Shown piece after piece: positions 39,279-48,760 of a stretch of 64,000 nt of DNA (the first letter of the stretch is position 1; each line of letters starts with the position of its first letter). The notes beneath the pieces are model-generated. The model was given only the letters and a program-made list of their open reading frames with translations. It was not told where the DNA came from and searched no databases. Position numbers and translations under genes: made by a program. This DNA is from Oscillospiraceae bacterium (GTDB lineage: Bacteria; Bacillota; Clostridia; Oscillospirales; Ruminococcaceae), in NCBI GenBank assembly GCA_902362965.1, contig CABIYQ010000001.1, positions 62,001 through 126,000 on the forward strand, given 5' to 3'.

Positions 39279-39936
39279 AGCAGTGAGTTATATATTGGAT
39301 TTATTTTTTCCGAACAGATGTCCGGTTTGCAGAAGCTTTACAGAATATAATGAACTTGTATGTGAAAAGTGCATGAAAAAACTGGAAAAGTACACATTTG
39401 AAAGTATCGACGCTCTGCCGATAACAGGTGCGTTTTATGACAGAAAATTAGCGGGTTATTATTATGAAAATGAGGTAAAAAACGGTATTTATTCTTTAAA
39501 GGACGGACATAAAGAATTCGGTTATTACCTAGGAAATATTATATCGGAAAAAATAATATGTGATGAAAAAATTTCTAAAGCTGACTGTATTATACCTGTG
39601 CCTATGTCTGCAAAGAGCTTCAGACTGCGCGGATATAATCAGGCAGCGGTTATAGCGGAAACTATTTCCACTATAACCGGAATTAAAATGATGACAGATA
39701 TTTTATATAAACATGAGTCAAAGGTTCAGCATAGTCTGAACATGACTCAGAGAATGGAAAACGTCAGTGCGTATAGTATAAAAAATACCGACCTTTCGGG
39801 ACGGAAAATTATTATATGCGATGATGTTTGTACGACCGGAAGCACAATCAACAGATGTGCGGAATTATTAAAAAGTATGGGAGCAGCCGAAGTTTATGCG
39901 GCTGTCGGAACAACAACAAAACTTAAGAAGGAATGA
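39271..39936 (+). CDS. comF: ComF-family phosphoribosyltransferase-like protein
   Basis: 221 residues. N-terminal Cys4 zinc ribbon (CPVC, CEKC), then a type I PRTase fold with the PRPP loop in KIIICDDVCTTGSTINRCAELL and the upstream VPMSAKSFRLRGYNQA motif. ComFC-type proteins support natural transformation and replication-fork repair in other bacteria. Pairing with recD2 fits a DNA-repair context. Confidence 0.9.
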   Translation: MNKAVSYILDLFFPNRCPVCRSFTEYNELVCEKCMKKLEKYTFESIDALPITGAFYDRKLAGYYYENEVKNGIYSLKDGHKEFGYYLGNIISEKIICDEKISKADCIIPVPMSAKSFRLRGYNQAAVIAETISTITGIKMMTDILYKHESKVQHSLNMTQRMENVSAYSIKNTDLSGRKIIICDDVCTTGSTINRCAELLKSMGAAEVYAAVGTTTKLKKE

Positions 39937-39941
39937 AGAAA

Positions 39942-40958
39942 ATGGCACAGGACATTGGAATTGATTTAGGAACAGCAAATATTGTTATGGCAGTCAATGG
40001 CAAAGGGGTAGTATTAAATGAACCGTCTGTTATAGCAGTAAATAAGAGGACAAATAAAATCCTTGCAGTAGGTAAAAAGGCCTATAGAATGGTAGGAAAA
40101 TCTCCGGAATACATATCGGTTATAAGACCTTTATCATGCGGCGTTATTTCAGATGACGAAATGACTCAGTGTCTGATACGTGAGTTTGTCAGAAAAGCCA
40201 GCGGATACAGATTGATTAAACCCAGAATAGTTATATGCGTTCCGTCTTTTATTACCGACGTAGAAAGCCGTGCAGTTGTAGAAGCAGCTATGAATGCAGG
40301 TTCAAGAAAGGTTTATCTTATTCAGGAGCCTATTGCGGCAATACTCGGAGCAGGTATCAATATGTCAAAAGCAAGGGGACATCTTGTAGTTGATATCGGA
40401 GGAGGTACGACTGATGTTGCCGTTGTATCAATGAACGGCGTAGTCACTTCACGTTCTATAAAAACGGCGGGAAATATGATTGACAATGCTATTGTAAGAT
40501 ATATTCAGAAAAGGCATAAATTGCTTATCGGCGACAGAACAGCTGAATCAATAAAAAAAGAATTAACTAATTTATATGATCCAAGTGACGATGTCAGAAT
40601 GAATATCGGAGGAAGAAATTTAATAAAAGGACTTCCGGAAATGATTAATATAAGTGAAATGGAGGTTTTTGACGCCATTGAAGATGAAGTATTTGAAATA
40701 GTTGACGCCATCAGAAATCTTCTGGAAGATACGCCTCCGGAACTCGTAGGCGATATATATGAAAACGGTATTATCCTCACAGGCGGAGGTGCTTTGCTGG
40801 GAGGATTGGATAAATTAATAAACAGAACCTTAAGCGTAAAATGCAATATTGCCAAAGATCCTATGGGGTGTGTTGCAAGAGGTACTGTTCAGGCGTTTAA
40901 GCGTATTGACAGTCTTTTAGACGGTTTTGAAAACGTTGCTTTATATCAGTATAAATAA
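39942..40958 (+). CDS. mreB: MreB/Mbl-family actin-like cell-shape protein
   Basis: 338 residues from the ATG at 39942 (AAGGA 9 nt upstream; the ATG at 39933 is too close). Actin-fold motifs: IGIDLGTANI (phosphate 1), VVDIGGGTTDVAVVS (phosphate 2) and GIILTGGGALLGGLDKLI. It forms membrane-bound filaments that guide wall synthesis. Whether it is MreB, Mbl or MreBH cannot be told from sequence alone; no mreCD follow. Cell elongation is notable if the host is a coccus. Confidence 0.9.
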   Translation: MAQDIGIDLGTANIVMAVNGKGVVLNEPSVIAVNKRTNKILAVGKKAYRMVGKSPEYISVIRPLSCGVISDDEMTQCLIREFVRKASGYRLIKPRIVICVPSFITDVESRAVVEAAMNAGSRKVYLIQEPIAAILGAGINMSKARGHLVVDIGGGTTDVAVVSMNGVVTSRSIKTAGNMIDNAIVRYIQKRHKLLIGDRTAESIKKELTNLYDPSDDVRMNIGGRNLIKGLPEMINISEMEVFDAIEDEVFEIVDAIRNLLEDTPPELVGDIYENGIILTGGGALLGGLDKLINRTLSVKCNIAKDPMGCVARGTVQAFKRIDSLLDGFENVALYQYK

Positions 40959-41041
40959 AATATAAATTGTTTAAATTTAATAAATTTTATATTATGTAAT
41001 CGTAATATTTAACAAAATTTATTTTTGATTTTTATGTTTAG

Positions 41042-41070
41042 TTGACTTTTCAGCCTGTTAGCTATATTAT
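41042..41070 (+). promoter_or_regulatory. Promoter of the DUF4250 gene
   Basis: TTGACT, 17 bp, TATTAT, ahead of 41102. Confidence 0.7.
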
Positions 41071-41101
41071 TATAATTACAATTTGAAAGGGAATGATAAA
41101 T

Positions 41102-41278
41102 ATGAATCTTCCGAAGGATCCGGTTATTTTGCTTAGTGTTATCAATACTTTGCTTAGAGATAAGTACAAAAGTTTTGATGAATTATGCGATGATTATAAT
41201 ATTAAAGAAAGTGAAATAACCAGTAAGTTAAATCTTATAGGGTATAGTTATAATGATAAATTAAATCAATTTAAATGA
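41102..41278 (+). CDS. DUF4250 family protein
   Basis: 58 residues, MNLPKDPVILLSVINTLLRD, with a helix-turn-helix-like middle (SFDELCDDYNI) and a YNDKLNQF end, the DUF4250 pattern. The ATG at 41102 has GAAAGGG about 10 nt upstream. Function unknown; the next gene is 9 nt away with its own GAGGAGG, so the two may be cotranscribed. Confidence 0.8.
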   Translation: MNLPKDPVILLSVINTLLRDKYKSFDELCDDYNIKESEITSKLNLIGYSYNDKLNQFK

Positions 41279-41287
41279 GGAGGAATT

Positions 41288-42220
41288 ATGAAAATAATAA
41301 AAAAAATAATGACTGTAATTATTTCATCCGTAATTTTATGTTCTTGTTTTTCATTACTTCCGGTCAATGCGGAGCAGGTTTATGTTTATGGAAATAAGGC
41401 TACTGTATTTGACCTCATTGCTATGAAACGCAGTCTGATTAATGAAGACGGAAATTATACACCGACAGATTATCAGCAAATGTCTAATTTTCTTCTGAAG
41501 AAAAAATCTAATGTGGCTAAAAAGGTTTCTATATCTTATGATACTGAAGGCTGTGATATGACGTCATATTTAAATCCTGAGGTACTTGATACAATTGAGC
41601 GTTACAGCGGTACCAGCATTATAATTCCGCAGGCAAGTCTTAAAAGAGAAGGCTTTATACACGGAGGATGGATGTACGATGGAAAGGTTTATAAAACCGG
41701 AGAGTATTTTACGATTCCTGAGACTGACGTATTATTTGTTCCGTATTGGTATTCAAATCACGTTATTACATATTATGCAGGCGATTACGATGGTATAGTA
41801 GGAAATAAATATGCAACTGTCAGCTGTACTGCGGGTACAAATTATGATATAGCGGCGTCTTCGCGATTTTCACGAAAAGGATATAAAATTACCGGTTGGC
41901 TATGTTCATATGACGGATTGATATATGGTCCGAATTCAAAATATCTTGTGCCCGATTCTGATGTGACTTTTACTGCAATCTGGCAGGCGGCTCCTGCGGA
42001 AATAAGTATTTCGGCAAATAACGGTAATTATAATGACAGGTATACGGTAACAGGAATATGCGGGGAAGAATTTGTTCTTCCTGAGTGCGAGTTTGAAAAC
42101 GGTACAAAAGTATTTAACGGCTGGAAATACAACGGTACTGTTTATCAGCCTGGAGATATTATTATTATTCCTGCACTTTTAACCGGTGAAAAGGTTGTTA
42201 TAACTGCTACTTGGAAATAG
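41288..42220 (+). CDS. Secreted InlB-type repeat protein with a degenerate dockerin-like N-terminus
   Basis: 310 residues. Signal peptide about 1-28 (VNA-E). Residues about 33-72 (KATVFDLIAMKRSLI ... TPTDYQQMSNFLLKK) look like two dockerin helices in order, but the calcium-binding Asp/Asn loops are missing. Three Listeria-Bacteroides (InlB B/Flg_new) beta repeats follow, about 78-155, 156-235 and 240-310, each ending near (H)GGW or GW and a F..YW or ATW strand. Likely an exported binding or surface-interaction protein. GAGGAGG precedes the start. Confidence 0.8.
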   Translation: MKIIKKIMTVIISSVILCSCFSLLPVNAEQVYVYGNKATVFDLIAMKRSLINEDGNYTPTDYQQMSNFLLKKKSNVAKKVSISYDTEGCDMTSYLNPEVLDTIERYSGTSIIIPQASLKREGFIHGGWMYDGKVYKTGEYFTIPETDVLFVPYWYSNHVITYYAGDYDGIVGNKYATVSCTAGTNYDIAASSRFSRKGYKITGWLCSYDGLIYGPNSKYLVPDSDVTFTAIWQAAPAEISISANNGNYNDRYTVTGICGEEFVLPECEFENGTKVFNGWKYNGTVYQPGDIIIIPALLTGEKVVITATWK

Positions 42221-42335
42221 TAAAAAAATGATTTTAATAATTTTCCTTTACTTTTAAATATTACCTGTTATATATTTTTAGCGGATGTCTATAATATTAG
42301 TGCGGCATTAATAAATTATAAAAGGAGATTTAAAT

Positions 42336-42515
42336 ATGAAAGGCGAATTTACTCAGAAGGGCAAGGAAGCTCTTGAACGTTTTAAAATGGAAGCAGCTAG
42401 TGAGGTAGGCGTAAATCTTAAGCAGGGTTATAATGGTGACCTCACATCAAGAGAAGCCGGATCAATCGGTGGACAGATGGTTAAGAAAATGATTGACGCA
42501 TATAAGGTTCAGTAA
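42336..42515 (+). CDS. Small acid-soluble spore protein, alpha/beta type
   Basis: 59 residues, MKGEFTQKGKEALERFKMEA, then EVGVNLKQGYNGDLTSREAG and SIGGQMVKKMI. The GDLTSREAGSIGGQMV block is the DNA-binding and GPR-protease-recognition signature of alpha/beta SASPs, which coat and protect spore DNA. AAAGGAG lies 9 nt upstream of the ATG and a strong terminator follows. No sigma-A box is convincing; expression from forespore sigma-G would be expected. Confidence 0.9.
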   Translation: MKGEFTQKGKEALERFKMEAASEVGVNLKQGYNGDLTSREAGSIGGQMVKKMIDAYKVQ

Positions 42516-42529
42516 TAAACCAGATTAAT

Positions 42530-42563
42530 AAAGCGGTACAGTAATAACTGTACCGCTTTTTTT
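42530..42563. terminator. Bidirectional terminator between the SASP gene and mgtE
   Basis: AAAGCGGTACAGT/ACTGTACCGCTTT, 13 bp around AATA, T7 on the plus strand and A-run (T on minus) on the other side; the two genes converge on it. Confidence 0.88.
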
Positions 42564-42565
42564 AA

Positions 42566-43903
42566 TTAATGCCTTAATTCTGAAAAAATCATTGTTGCAA
42601 ATTGGAAATAAATCAGCATTGAGCATGTATCAACAATCGTACTGATCAAAGGAGTTGCCATTATTGCAGGGTCAAGTTTAACCTTTTTAGCTATAAGCGG
42701 AAGGGCGCAACCTATAAATTCTGCAATAATTACCGTTCCTATAATGGAAAGAGTAATTACTATTGAAAGTTGAAGATTCTTATAAAATATAAATATTCGC
42801 AAACCATTTGTTACAGCAAGTATAACGCTGATTATTAAGGAGATCCTGAATTCCTTAAAAACTGCTTTAAAGAAGTCTTTGAATTGGATTTCACCGGTTG
42901 CAAGTCCGCGAATAACAGTAGTTGAGCTTTGAGAACCGCAATTACCTCCTGTTGACATGAGCATCGGGATAAATGAAACTAAAATAGGTATAGCCTGAAA
43001 TGCTTCTTCATATTTTGTAAGCAGATTTCCTGTAATTGTAGCTGAAAGCATAAGAACAAGAAGCCATCCTATTCGTTTTTTGGCGTGGGTAAAAACTGAA
43101 GTTTTGAAGTATGAATCCTCTATTGGCTGCATAGCTGCCATTTTGGAAAAGTCCTCTTCATTTTCTTCAGCGATTACATCCAGTACATCGTCAAAAGTAA
43201 TAATTCCTACCATTCTTTCCTCATTATCTACAACAGGCATGGCAAGGAAGTCATATTTTGAAAACTTTTTAGCAACGTCTTCACGGTCTTCATGAGTATA
43301 AACAAATTTCACATTAGAATCCATAATGCTTTCTATTGTGGCATCTTCGTCAGCTGTAACCAGATCGAGAATTGTTACAAATCCTATTAATTTACGTGAT
43401 TCTGTAATATAGCAGGTGTATATTGTTTCCTTGACAACCCCGACTTTTCTTATCCAGTCCAAAGCCTCTTTTGTAGTCATATTTTTATGAAGATAGACAT
43501 ATTCGGTAGTCATAACACTTCCTGCACTGTCAGTCGGATAGTCCAGAATAGCATTAATCTGTTTTCGTGTTTCAGCGTCTGTATTTTTAAGAATTCTGGA
43601 TACAACATTTGCCGGCATTTCTTCAATAATATCAACCGTATCGTCAACAAATATTTCATCAAGAATTTCACGCAGTTCTTTGTCACTGAAACCGCTGATA
43701 AGATGCATTTGCGTATCGCTGTCCATGAACGTAAAAGTCTCAGCTGCAAGTTCTTTAGGAAGCAATCTGAATAGAAGTGTTATGTTCCTCGGAGAAAGCG
43801 TTTCCAGAAGAGATGCAAGGTCTGCGGGATATAAATCTTTTACAATGGATTTGATTTTTACATAATTTTTTTCATTTAAAAGTTCAAGAATTTTTTCGGT
43901 CAT
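42566..43903 (-). CDS. mgtE: MgtE magnesium transporter
   Basis: 445 residues from the ATG at 43903 (AGAGGTG upstream). N-terminal superhelical domain (ADLASLLETLSPRNITLLFRL), two CBS domains (about 130-255; YVYLHKNMTTKEAL, DFLAMPVVDNEERMVGIITFDD) that sense cytoplasmic Mg2+, a plug helix, then five membrane helices with the pore signature MSTGGNCGSQSSTTVIRGLA and AIMATPLISTIVD. Controlled by the M-box in its leader. Confidence 0.96.
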   Translation of the reverse strand: MTEKILELLNEKNYVKIKSIVKDLYPADLASLLETLSPRNITLLFRLLPKELAAETFTFMDSDTQMHLISGFSDKELREILDEIFVDDTVDIIEEMPANVVSRILKNTDAETRKQINAILDYPTDSAGSVMTTEYVYLHKNMTTKEALDWIRKVGVVKETIYTCYITESRKLIGFVTILDLVTADEDATIESIMDSNVKFVYTHEDREDVAKKFSKYDFLAMPVVDNEERMVGIITFDDVLDVIAEENEEDFSKMAAMQPIEDSYFKTSVFTHAKKRIGWLLVLMLSATITGNLLTKYEEAFQAIPILVSFIPMLMSTGGNCGSQSSTTVIRGLATGEIQFKDFFKAVFKEFRISLIISVILAVTNGLRIFIFYKNLQLSIVITLSIIGTVIIAEFIGCALPLIAKKVKLDPAIMATPLISTIVDTCSMLIYFQFATMIFSELRH

Positions 43904-43920
43904 AAGCTGTACACCTCTGA

Positions 43921-44126
43921 AAATAAAATGAAAAGTCCGCATCAGGACATGATACGGACATAAAAATATAAAATATCTGTATTTCTGTCCGTTCGAGCTT
44001 TAGCTTCGCAGGGCGTGAAATTACATTAAAATATGCCTTGGTTCGACATATTTTGTTAACCATCTCATAGTGTCTCCACTACTTTGCGGCAGTAACCCGT
44101 ATCCCTGTGGTAGCCTTACCTACCGG
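43921..44126 (-). promoter_or_regulatory. M-box (ykoK-type) Mg2+ riboswitch with terminator platform
   Basis: On the minus strand the leader shows GGTAGGTAAGGCTACCACAG, GGTTACTGCCGC, the GTGGAGACAC hairpin, GGTTAAC and an AAGC-TAAAGCTCG end, the layout of the M-box aptamer. The expression platform is a 10-bp terminator stem (43935-43944 with 43950-43959) followed by T-rich sequence. ACGGACA (minus strand of 43986-43992) can instead pair with TGTCCGT (43954-43960) as an antiterminator. High Mg2+ should favour termination and shut off mgtE. Confidence 0.88.
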
Positions 44127-44139
44127 AATTATTATATTA

Positions 44140-44168
44140 ATAATACTCTATTTTTTTCGTTTTGTCAA
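44140..44168 (-). promoter_or_regulatory. Promoter of M-box/mgtE
   Basis: TTGACA, 17 bp, TATTAT on the minus strand just before the aptamer. Confidence 0.75.
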
Positions 44169-44282
44169 TAAGATTATTAACATTAATGAGCAGAATATGA
44201 AAAAAACTTGTTAAAATTACATAAAATATATTCTTGTTTTTTTGCTATTTCATAGAAAAAATTGCAAATTATTAAAAAACAG

Positions 44283-44311
44283 TTACAAAATATAAAGAAA
44301 TATGTTATAAT
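44283..44311 (+). promoter_or_regulatory. Promoter of the GH25 gene
   Basis: TTACAA, 17 bp, TATAAT with TGT extended -10. Confidence 0.6.
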
Positions 44312-44349
44312 ATAGTCATAATTGAAATTTTAATATTACGGGAGATGAA

Positions 44350-45396
44350 ATGATGCATTTTTTTAAATCAAAAAAATTTATAATTATGATTGTTTCAGCA
44401 ATTATGATGACATCTCTTGGCATTACTGCCAATGCAGAATCGCTTCTAGACCAGACATTGACTTATGACAGTAATAAGAGCGCTTTTTTAAATTATGATC
44501 CGGAAAATGATACATATGAGCTTCTGACTGAGGATGGCGATGATATTTCTGATTATGTATATGATGAAACTCCTGATGAAACGCAAGCAGCGGTCACAAC
44601 GCCGGCAGTTACAACAAGATATATATCTCCGGCAACTACTGTTCCTCCGTACATAGGAAGATTAAGAGCTGAAATTTTATCGGAGAGAGCGTTGCTGACA
44701 AAAGCTACAACGGTAAAAACCACTGTTAAAACGACCGTAAAAACTACAACCAAAGCAACGACCACTACCAAAAAAATATATGACGGCATTGACGTTTCCA
44801 GGCATCAGGGAAGTATAAACTGGAAGAAAGTAAAATCAGCGGGTATTGACTTTGTAATGATTCGCGCCGGATACGGAATGGAATACGATCAGGTGGACGC
44901 TAATTTCCATACAAATATAAAAAATGCACAGGCTGCCGGACTGGAATGCGGCGTTTACTGGTACAGTTATGCAGTCAGCACATCAGAGGCGCTTAAAGAA
45001 GCGAAAGTATGCTATAATACAATTAAAGGCTATAAATTAAGCTATCCGGTTGCTTTTGATATTGAAGATCCTACTCAGACAGGACTTAGCGTTACTACAA
45101 TTTCAAATATGACAAAGGTTTTCTGCAACTATCTTGAAGAACAGAAATATTATGTGTCAGTATATAGCTATGCAAGCTTTCTTAAGGATAAAATGAACAG
45201 CAGCGTATTGTCAAGATATGATATATGGGTTGCTCATACAGGAGTATCTAAGCCTTCATATACCGGAAGCTATGGAATGTGGCAGTACAGTCATACAGGA
45301 AAAGTAAACGGAATCAGCGGAAATGTTGATTTGAATTATGGATATAAAAATTATCCATCAATAATTAAATCCAAGAAATTAAACGGTTATACATAA
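44350..45396 (+). CDS. Secreted GH25 lysozyme with Thr/Lys-rich linker
   Basis: 348 residues. Signal peptide about 1-29 (ANA-E); low-complexity region to about residue 142 ending in tandem TTVK/TTTK repeats; GH25 muramidase domain about 145-345 with IDVSRHQGSINW (Asp 148), FDIED (Asp 237, Glu 239) and MWQYSHTGKVNG. It cleaves the MurNAc-GlcNAc bond of peptidoglycan. The Thr-rich linker suggests an O-glycosylated or flexible spacer. GGGAGA precedes the ATG; 44353 is an alternative start. Confidence 0.9.
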   Translation: MMHFFKSKKFIIMIVSAIMMTSLGITANAESLLDQTLTYDSNKSAFLNYDPENDTYELLTEDGDDISDYVYDETPDETQAAVTTPAVTTRYISPATTVPPYIGRLRAEILSERALLTKATTVKTTVKTTVKTTTKATTTTKKIYDGIDVSRHQGSINWKKVKSAGIDFVMIRAGYGMEYDQVDANFHTNIKNAQAAGLECGVYWYSYAVSTSEALKEAKVCYNTIKGYKLSYPVAFDIEDPTQTGLSVTTISNMTKVFCNYLEEQKYYVSVYSYASFLKDKMNSSVLSRYDIWVAHTGVSKPSYTGSYGMWQYSHTGKVNGISGNVDLNYGYKNYPSIIKSKKLNGYT

Positions 45397-45402
45397 AATA
45401 AA

Positions 45403-45428
45403 ATTGGGTACTGTTTTCAGTACCCAAT
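45403..45428 (+). terminator. Terminator after the GH25 gene
   Basis: ATTGGGTACTG/CAGTACCCAAT, 11 bp around TTTT, followed by AATTTTC. Confidence 0.65.
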
Positions 45429-45450
45429 AATTTTCAAAGGAGAAAGATTA

Positions 45451-48400
45451 GTGTTAAATTTTATACTTGGCGGAGCCGGATGCGGAAAGTCTTATTTGAT
45501 GATGCAGAAAATCAATCAGTTTATAAATAACGGTAATGAAGTTATTTTTATTGTTCCGGAACAATTTTCTTTTGAAACTGATAAAAAACTTTACAATTTT
45601 TTAGGTTCGAAAAATTTTAATAAAATCTTGTCTGTAAGCTTTACTTCTCTTGCTAAGGAAATTTTTGAAAAGTTTGGCAGCAGATCCGGCGAATACGCCG
45701 AGGATATTCATAAATTTATTCTCATGAATAAAGCGATTAAGGAGCTTGAAATTAATAAGTCTTTACAGTATTTTAATAAACAGTCCCGCAAAATTAATTT
45801 TATAGGCGATGCACTTAAAATTGTTACGGAATTCAGACAATGCGGTATTTTGTCAGAAGAATTTATGAGATTTGTTGATTCTGCCAATAATAAATATAAT
45901 GAAAAAATTTACGATCTGGCTCTTATTTATTATACTTATGATAATATGCTTAAAGAAAATCATCTTAAGGATAGTCTTACAGATATTTCTGAAGCGGCCG
46001 CTATAGCTAATCTTAATGATTTTTTTGACGGACGTATTGTATTTATAGATGAATTTGAAAGCTTTACCGGTGATGAGTATGAAATGATTGATACGATTAT
46101 CTCACAATCAAAAGATGTATTTACAGCGCTCAGACTGGAAAATATAGGAGAAAATCAATACGGAGTATTTGATTCTGTTGAAAAAACATGGAAAAGCTTT
46201 TACCAGATTGCCAAAAAATATAATATTAAAATTGTAACTGAAAATTTAAAAAATACAGTAAAATATAAAAATGATGATTTAGCTTATCTTAATAAAAATA
46301 TATTCAGAAATTTTAACGGTAAACAACAGTATTCGGAAAACATAAGTATAATTGAATGCAGAGATTTATATGAAGAGGCAGATTATATATCTTCTCAAAT
46401 TAAAGAACTTGTTATGAATCAAAATTACTTATTTAGTGATATAGCTATATTGTCTAGACAGCTTAATGAATATACTTATATACTTGAAGCCGCATTCAGA
46501 AAATATAATATACCTTATTTTATGGATATAAAAAAATCGGCTTATCATACTGTAATAATGCAGCTTGTTATAAATGCAGTAAATATTTTGTGCGAGGCCA
46601 GACCTGATACGGAAACAATACTAAAATATATAAAAACACAGCTTAACGATATTACAATAAAAGAAATTTCAGAAATTGAAAATTACTGTTTTGAATGGGA
46701 TATAAGAGGTGAACAATGGTTTAGTCCTTTTACTGCTGAAATAGAAAAGAAATCAGGTGTTGAAAATACCCGAAAGAAAGTTATGGAGCCTATAATCAAT
46801 TTACGAAATAAATGTAAAGGCGCCGATTGTAAAAAAATATGCAAAAGTATATATGAATTTTTATATGAAACTAAGGTTCCGATCAGAGTATCAGAATTAT
46901 GCGGCAAATTAAATGATATGGGATTGACTTATCAGGCAAAGGAACAAAAAAGAATATGGGATATGCTTATGTCGGTTTTGAACGCCATTTCAGAAATCGG
47001 AGGAGCTATGACAATGAGCGAATTTCACCATTTATTTACAGCGGTTATTAAACAGATCACATATTCTATTCCTCCGCAGACTCTGGACGGAGTACATGTT
47101 GCAGGTGCTGAAACAGCAAGATTGGATTCGCCGAAAGCTGTGTTTGTTCTGGGAGTAAACGAAGGATATTTTCCTATGGCTTCCCATAAAAGCGGACTTT
47201 TAAATGAAAAAGACCGTATGAAGTTTGAAATGTCCGGACTTCGGCTTTCAAGAAATACGGACGAGCTTATATCAGATGAAAAGCTGATAGTATATAAAAC
47301 CTTGACTTATGCTTCAGATAAGCTTTTTATATCGTATCCTCTGAGCGATAACACAGGTTCTTCACGATATCCTGCGTCAGTATTGACTCAAATACGCAAT
47401 ATGTTTAAAAATGAAATATTGAGTTCTGCTTCGGATAAAGATATAGTGTTTTATTCTTCAACCCCCCAAGCGGCGTATTATAATTATATACAAAATTTTA
47501 GTCGATCAGACAGTAAAATTGAAAGTCTGAGAACAGTCTTGAAGGACTATCCTTACTATACGGCAAAAATTGATTACTTAAAAAAAGTATCTTCGCAAAA
47601 AGAATTTCATATTGAAGACGCTAACCTGATAAAAAGAATTTATACTGATTCTCTTAATATTTCCGCAACGGGAATTGAAGAATTTAATTTATGTCATTTT
47701 AAATTTTTCTGTAACAGCGGTTTAAAATTAAAAGTCAGAAGAAAACGTCAGATCGGCAGCCTTGAACAAGGTAATTTAATTCATCAGTGTCTTGAATGCG
47801 TTTTAAGCTCATGTAAAAATAAAGAAGAGTTTGATAAGTTAAGCCGAAATCAAATAAGTAAAATAATTGAAAAATGTGCCGATGATTATTTTGAAAGCAA
47901 TATGGGGGGTGTAATAAAAAGAAATGCAAGACTGGAAAGTAACCTTAAACGTATAAAGGAAAATATATTTAAAATAATTTCTCATTTGCAGAATGAATTG
48001 AAACAGTCTGAATTTCGCCCTATAAATTTTGAATTTAATATAAATGAAAAGGGAATAGCGAATTTAACCGGAGATAACGGTATCGAGATAGTAATCAGGG
48101 GGGTTATTGACAGAGTAGATATTTATGAAAGTAACGGTGAGAAATATATACGTGTAATTGATTACAAAACCGGTAAAAAAATTTTTTCCATGTCGTCATT
48201 GCTTTATGGCATTAATTTACAGATGCTTTTATATATGTTCACTATCACAGGCAGCGGGGGAGCATACAGCGACTGCAATCCGGCAGGCGTGCTGTATATG
48301 CCTTCCGGAGAAATTGTCTGCGGAAGGGACAGAGACGAATCGGATAATATGGAAGAATATTTGAATAAGCATTATAAAATGAACGGAGTAGTATTGAATG

Positions 48401-48750
48401 ACCGTGCGGTACTTAATGCTATGGAAAAGGATATTCAGGGAATATATATTCCGGCAAAGCTGCTAAAGGGAGATACCGGAGACGGAGAACTTCTTTTAAA
48501 TAAACGTTCTTCATCATGTCTTACTTCTTCGCAGTTTAAAAAACTCAGGCAGCATACAGAAAAAATAATAATTGATGTATGCAATGAGCTTTACAGCGGT
48601 AATATTGACGCTGATCCGCTGGTGATTTTCGGCGGCAGTCCTTGCGATTACTGTGATTATTGGTCGGTATGCGGAAATGTTCCTTGTGAAAAATATCGTG
48701 AAGCTGATAAAAATGCGGAGGAGAAAATGTTAAAAATTATTTCTGATTAA
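45451..48750 (+). CDS. addB: AddB/RexB-type ATP-dependent nuclease subunit B
   Basis: 1099 residues with a GTG start (AAAGGAG upstream). Walker A GGAGCGKS at residues 7-14; helicase-like fold with low conservation; C-terminal RecB-like nuclease with GNLIHQCLE and VIDYKTGKKI; four cysteines fit the Fe-S cluster, one in EFNLCHFKFF and three in CDYCDYWSVC near the end. AddAB resects double-strand breaks and reads Chi. The usual partner addA does not follow here, so it must lie elsewhere or be absent. Confidence 0.92.
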   Translation: MLNFILGGAGCGKSYLMMQKINQFINNGNEVIFIVPEQFSFETDKKLYNFLGSKNFNKILSVSFTSLAKEIFEKFGSRSGEYAEDIHKFILMNKAIKELEINKSLQYFNKQSRKINFIGDALKIVTEFRQCGILSEEFMRFVDSANNKYNEKIYDLALIYYTYDNMLKENHLKDSLTDISEAAAIANLNDFFDGRIVFIDEFESFTGDEYEMIDTIISQSKDVFTALRLENIGENQYGVFDSVEKTWKSFYQIAKKYNIKIVTENLKNTVKYKNDDLAYLNKNIFRNFNGKQQYSENISIIECRDLYEEADYISSQIKELVMNQNYLFSDIAILSRQLNEYTYILEAAFRKYNIPYFMDIKKSAYHTVIMQLVINAVNILCEARPDTETILKYIKTQLNDITIKEISEIENYCFEWDIRGEQWFSPFTAEIEKKSGVENTRKKVMEPIINLRNKCKGADCKKICKSIYEFLYETKVPIRVSELCGKLNDMGLTYQAKEQKRIWDMLMSVLNAISEIGGAMTMSEFHHLFTAVIKQITYSIPPQTLDGVHVAGAETARLDSPKAVFVLGVNEGYFPMASHKSGLLNEKDRMKFEMSGLRLSRNTDELISDEKLIVYKTLTYASDKLFISYPLSDNTGSSRYPASVLTQIRNMFKNEILSSASDKDIVFYSSTPQAAYYNYIQNFSRSDSKIESLRTVLKDYPYYTAKIDYLKKVSSQKEFHIEDANLIKRIYTDSLNISATGIEEFNLCHFKFFCNSGLKLKVRRKRQIGSLEQGNLIHQCLECVLSSCKNKEEFDKLSRNQISKIIEKCADDYFESNMGGVIKRNARLESNLKRIKENIFKIISHLQNELKQSEFRPINFEFNINEKGIANLTGDNGIEIVIRGVIDRVDIYESNGEKYIRVIDYKTGKKIFSMSSLLYGINLQMLLYMFTITGSGGAYSDCNPAGVLYMPSGEIVCGRDRDESDNMEEYLNKHYKMNGVVLNDRAVLNAMEKDIQGIYIPAKLLKGDTGDGELLLNKRSSSCLTSSQFKKLRQHTEKIIIDVCNELYSGNIDADPLVIFGGSPCDYCDYWSVCGNVPCEKYREADKNAEEKMLKIISD

Positions 48751-48760
48751 AAATGATCTA

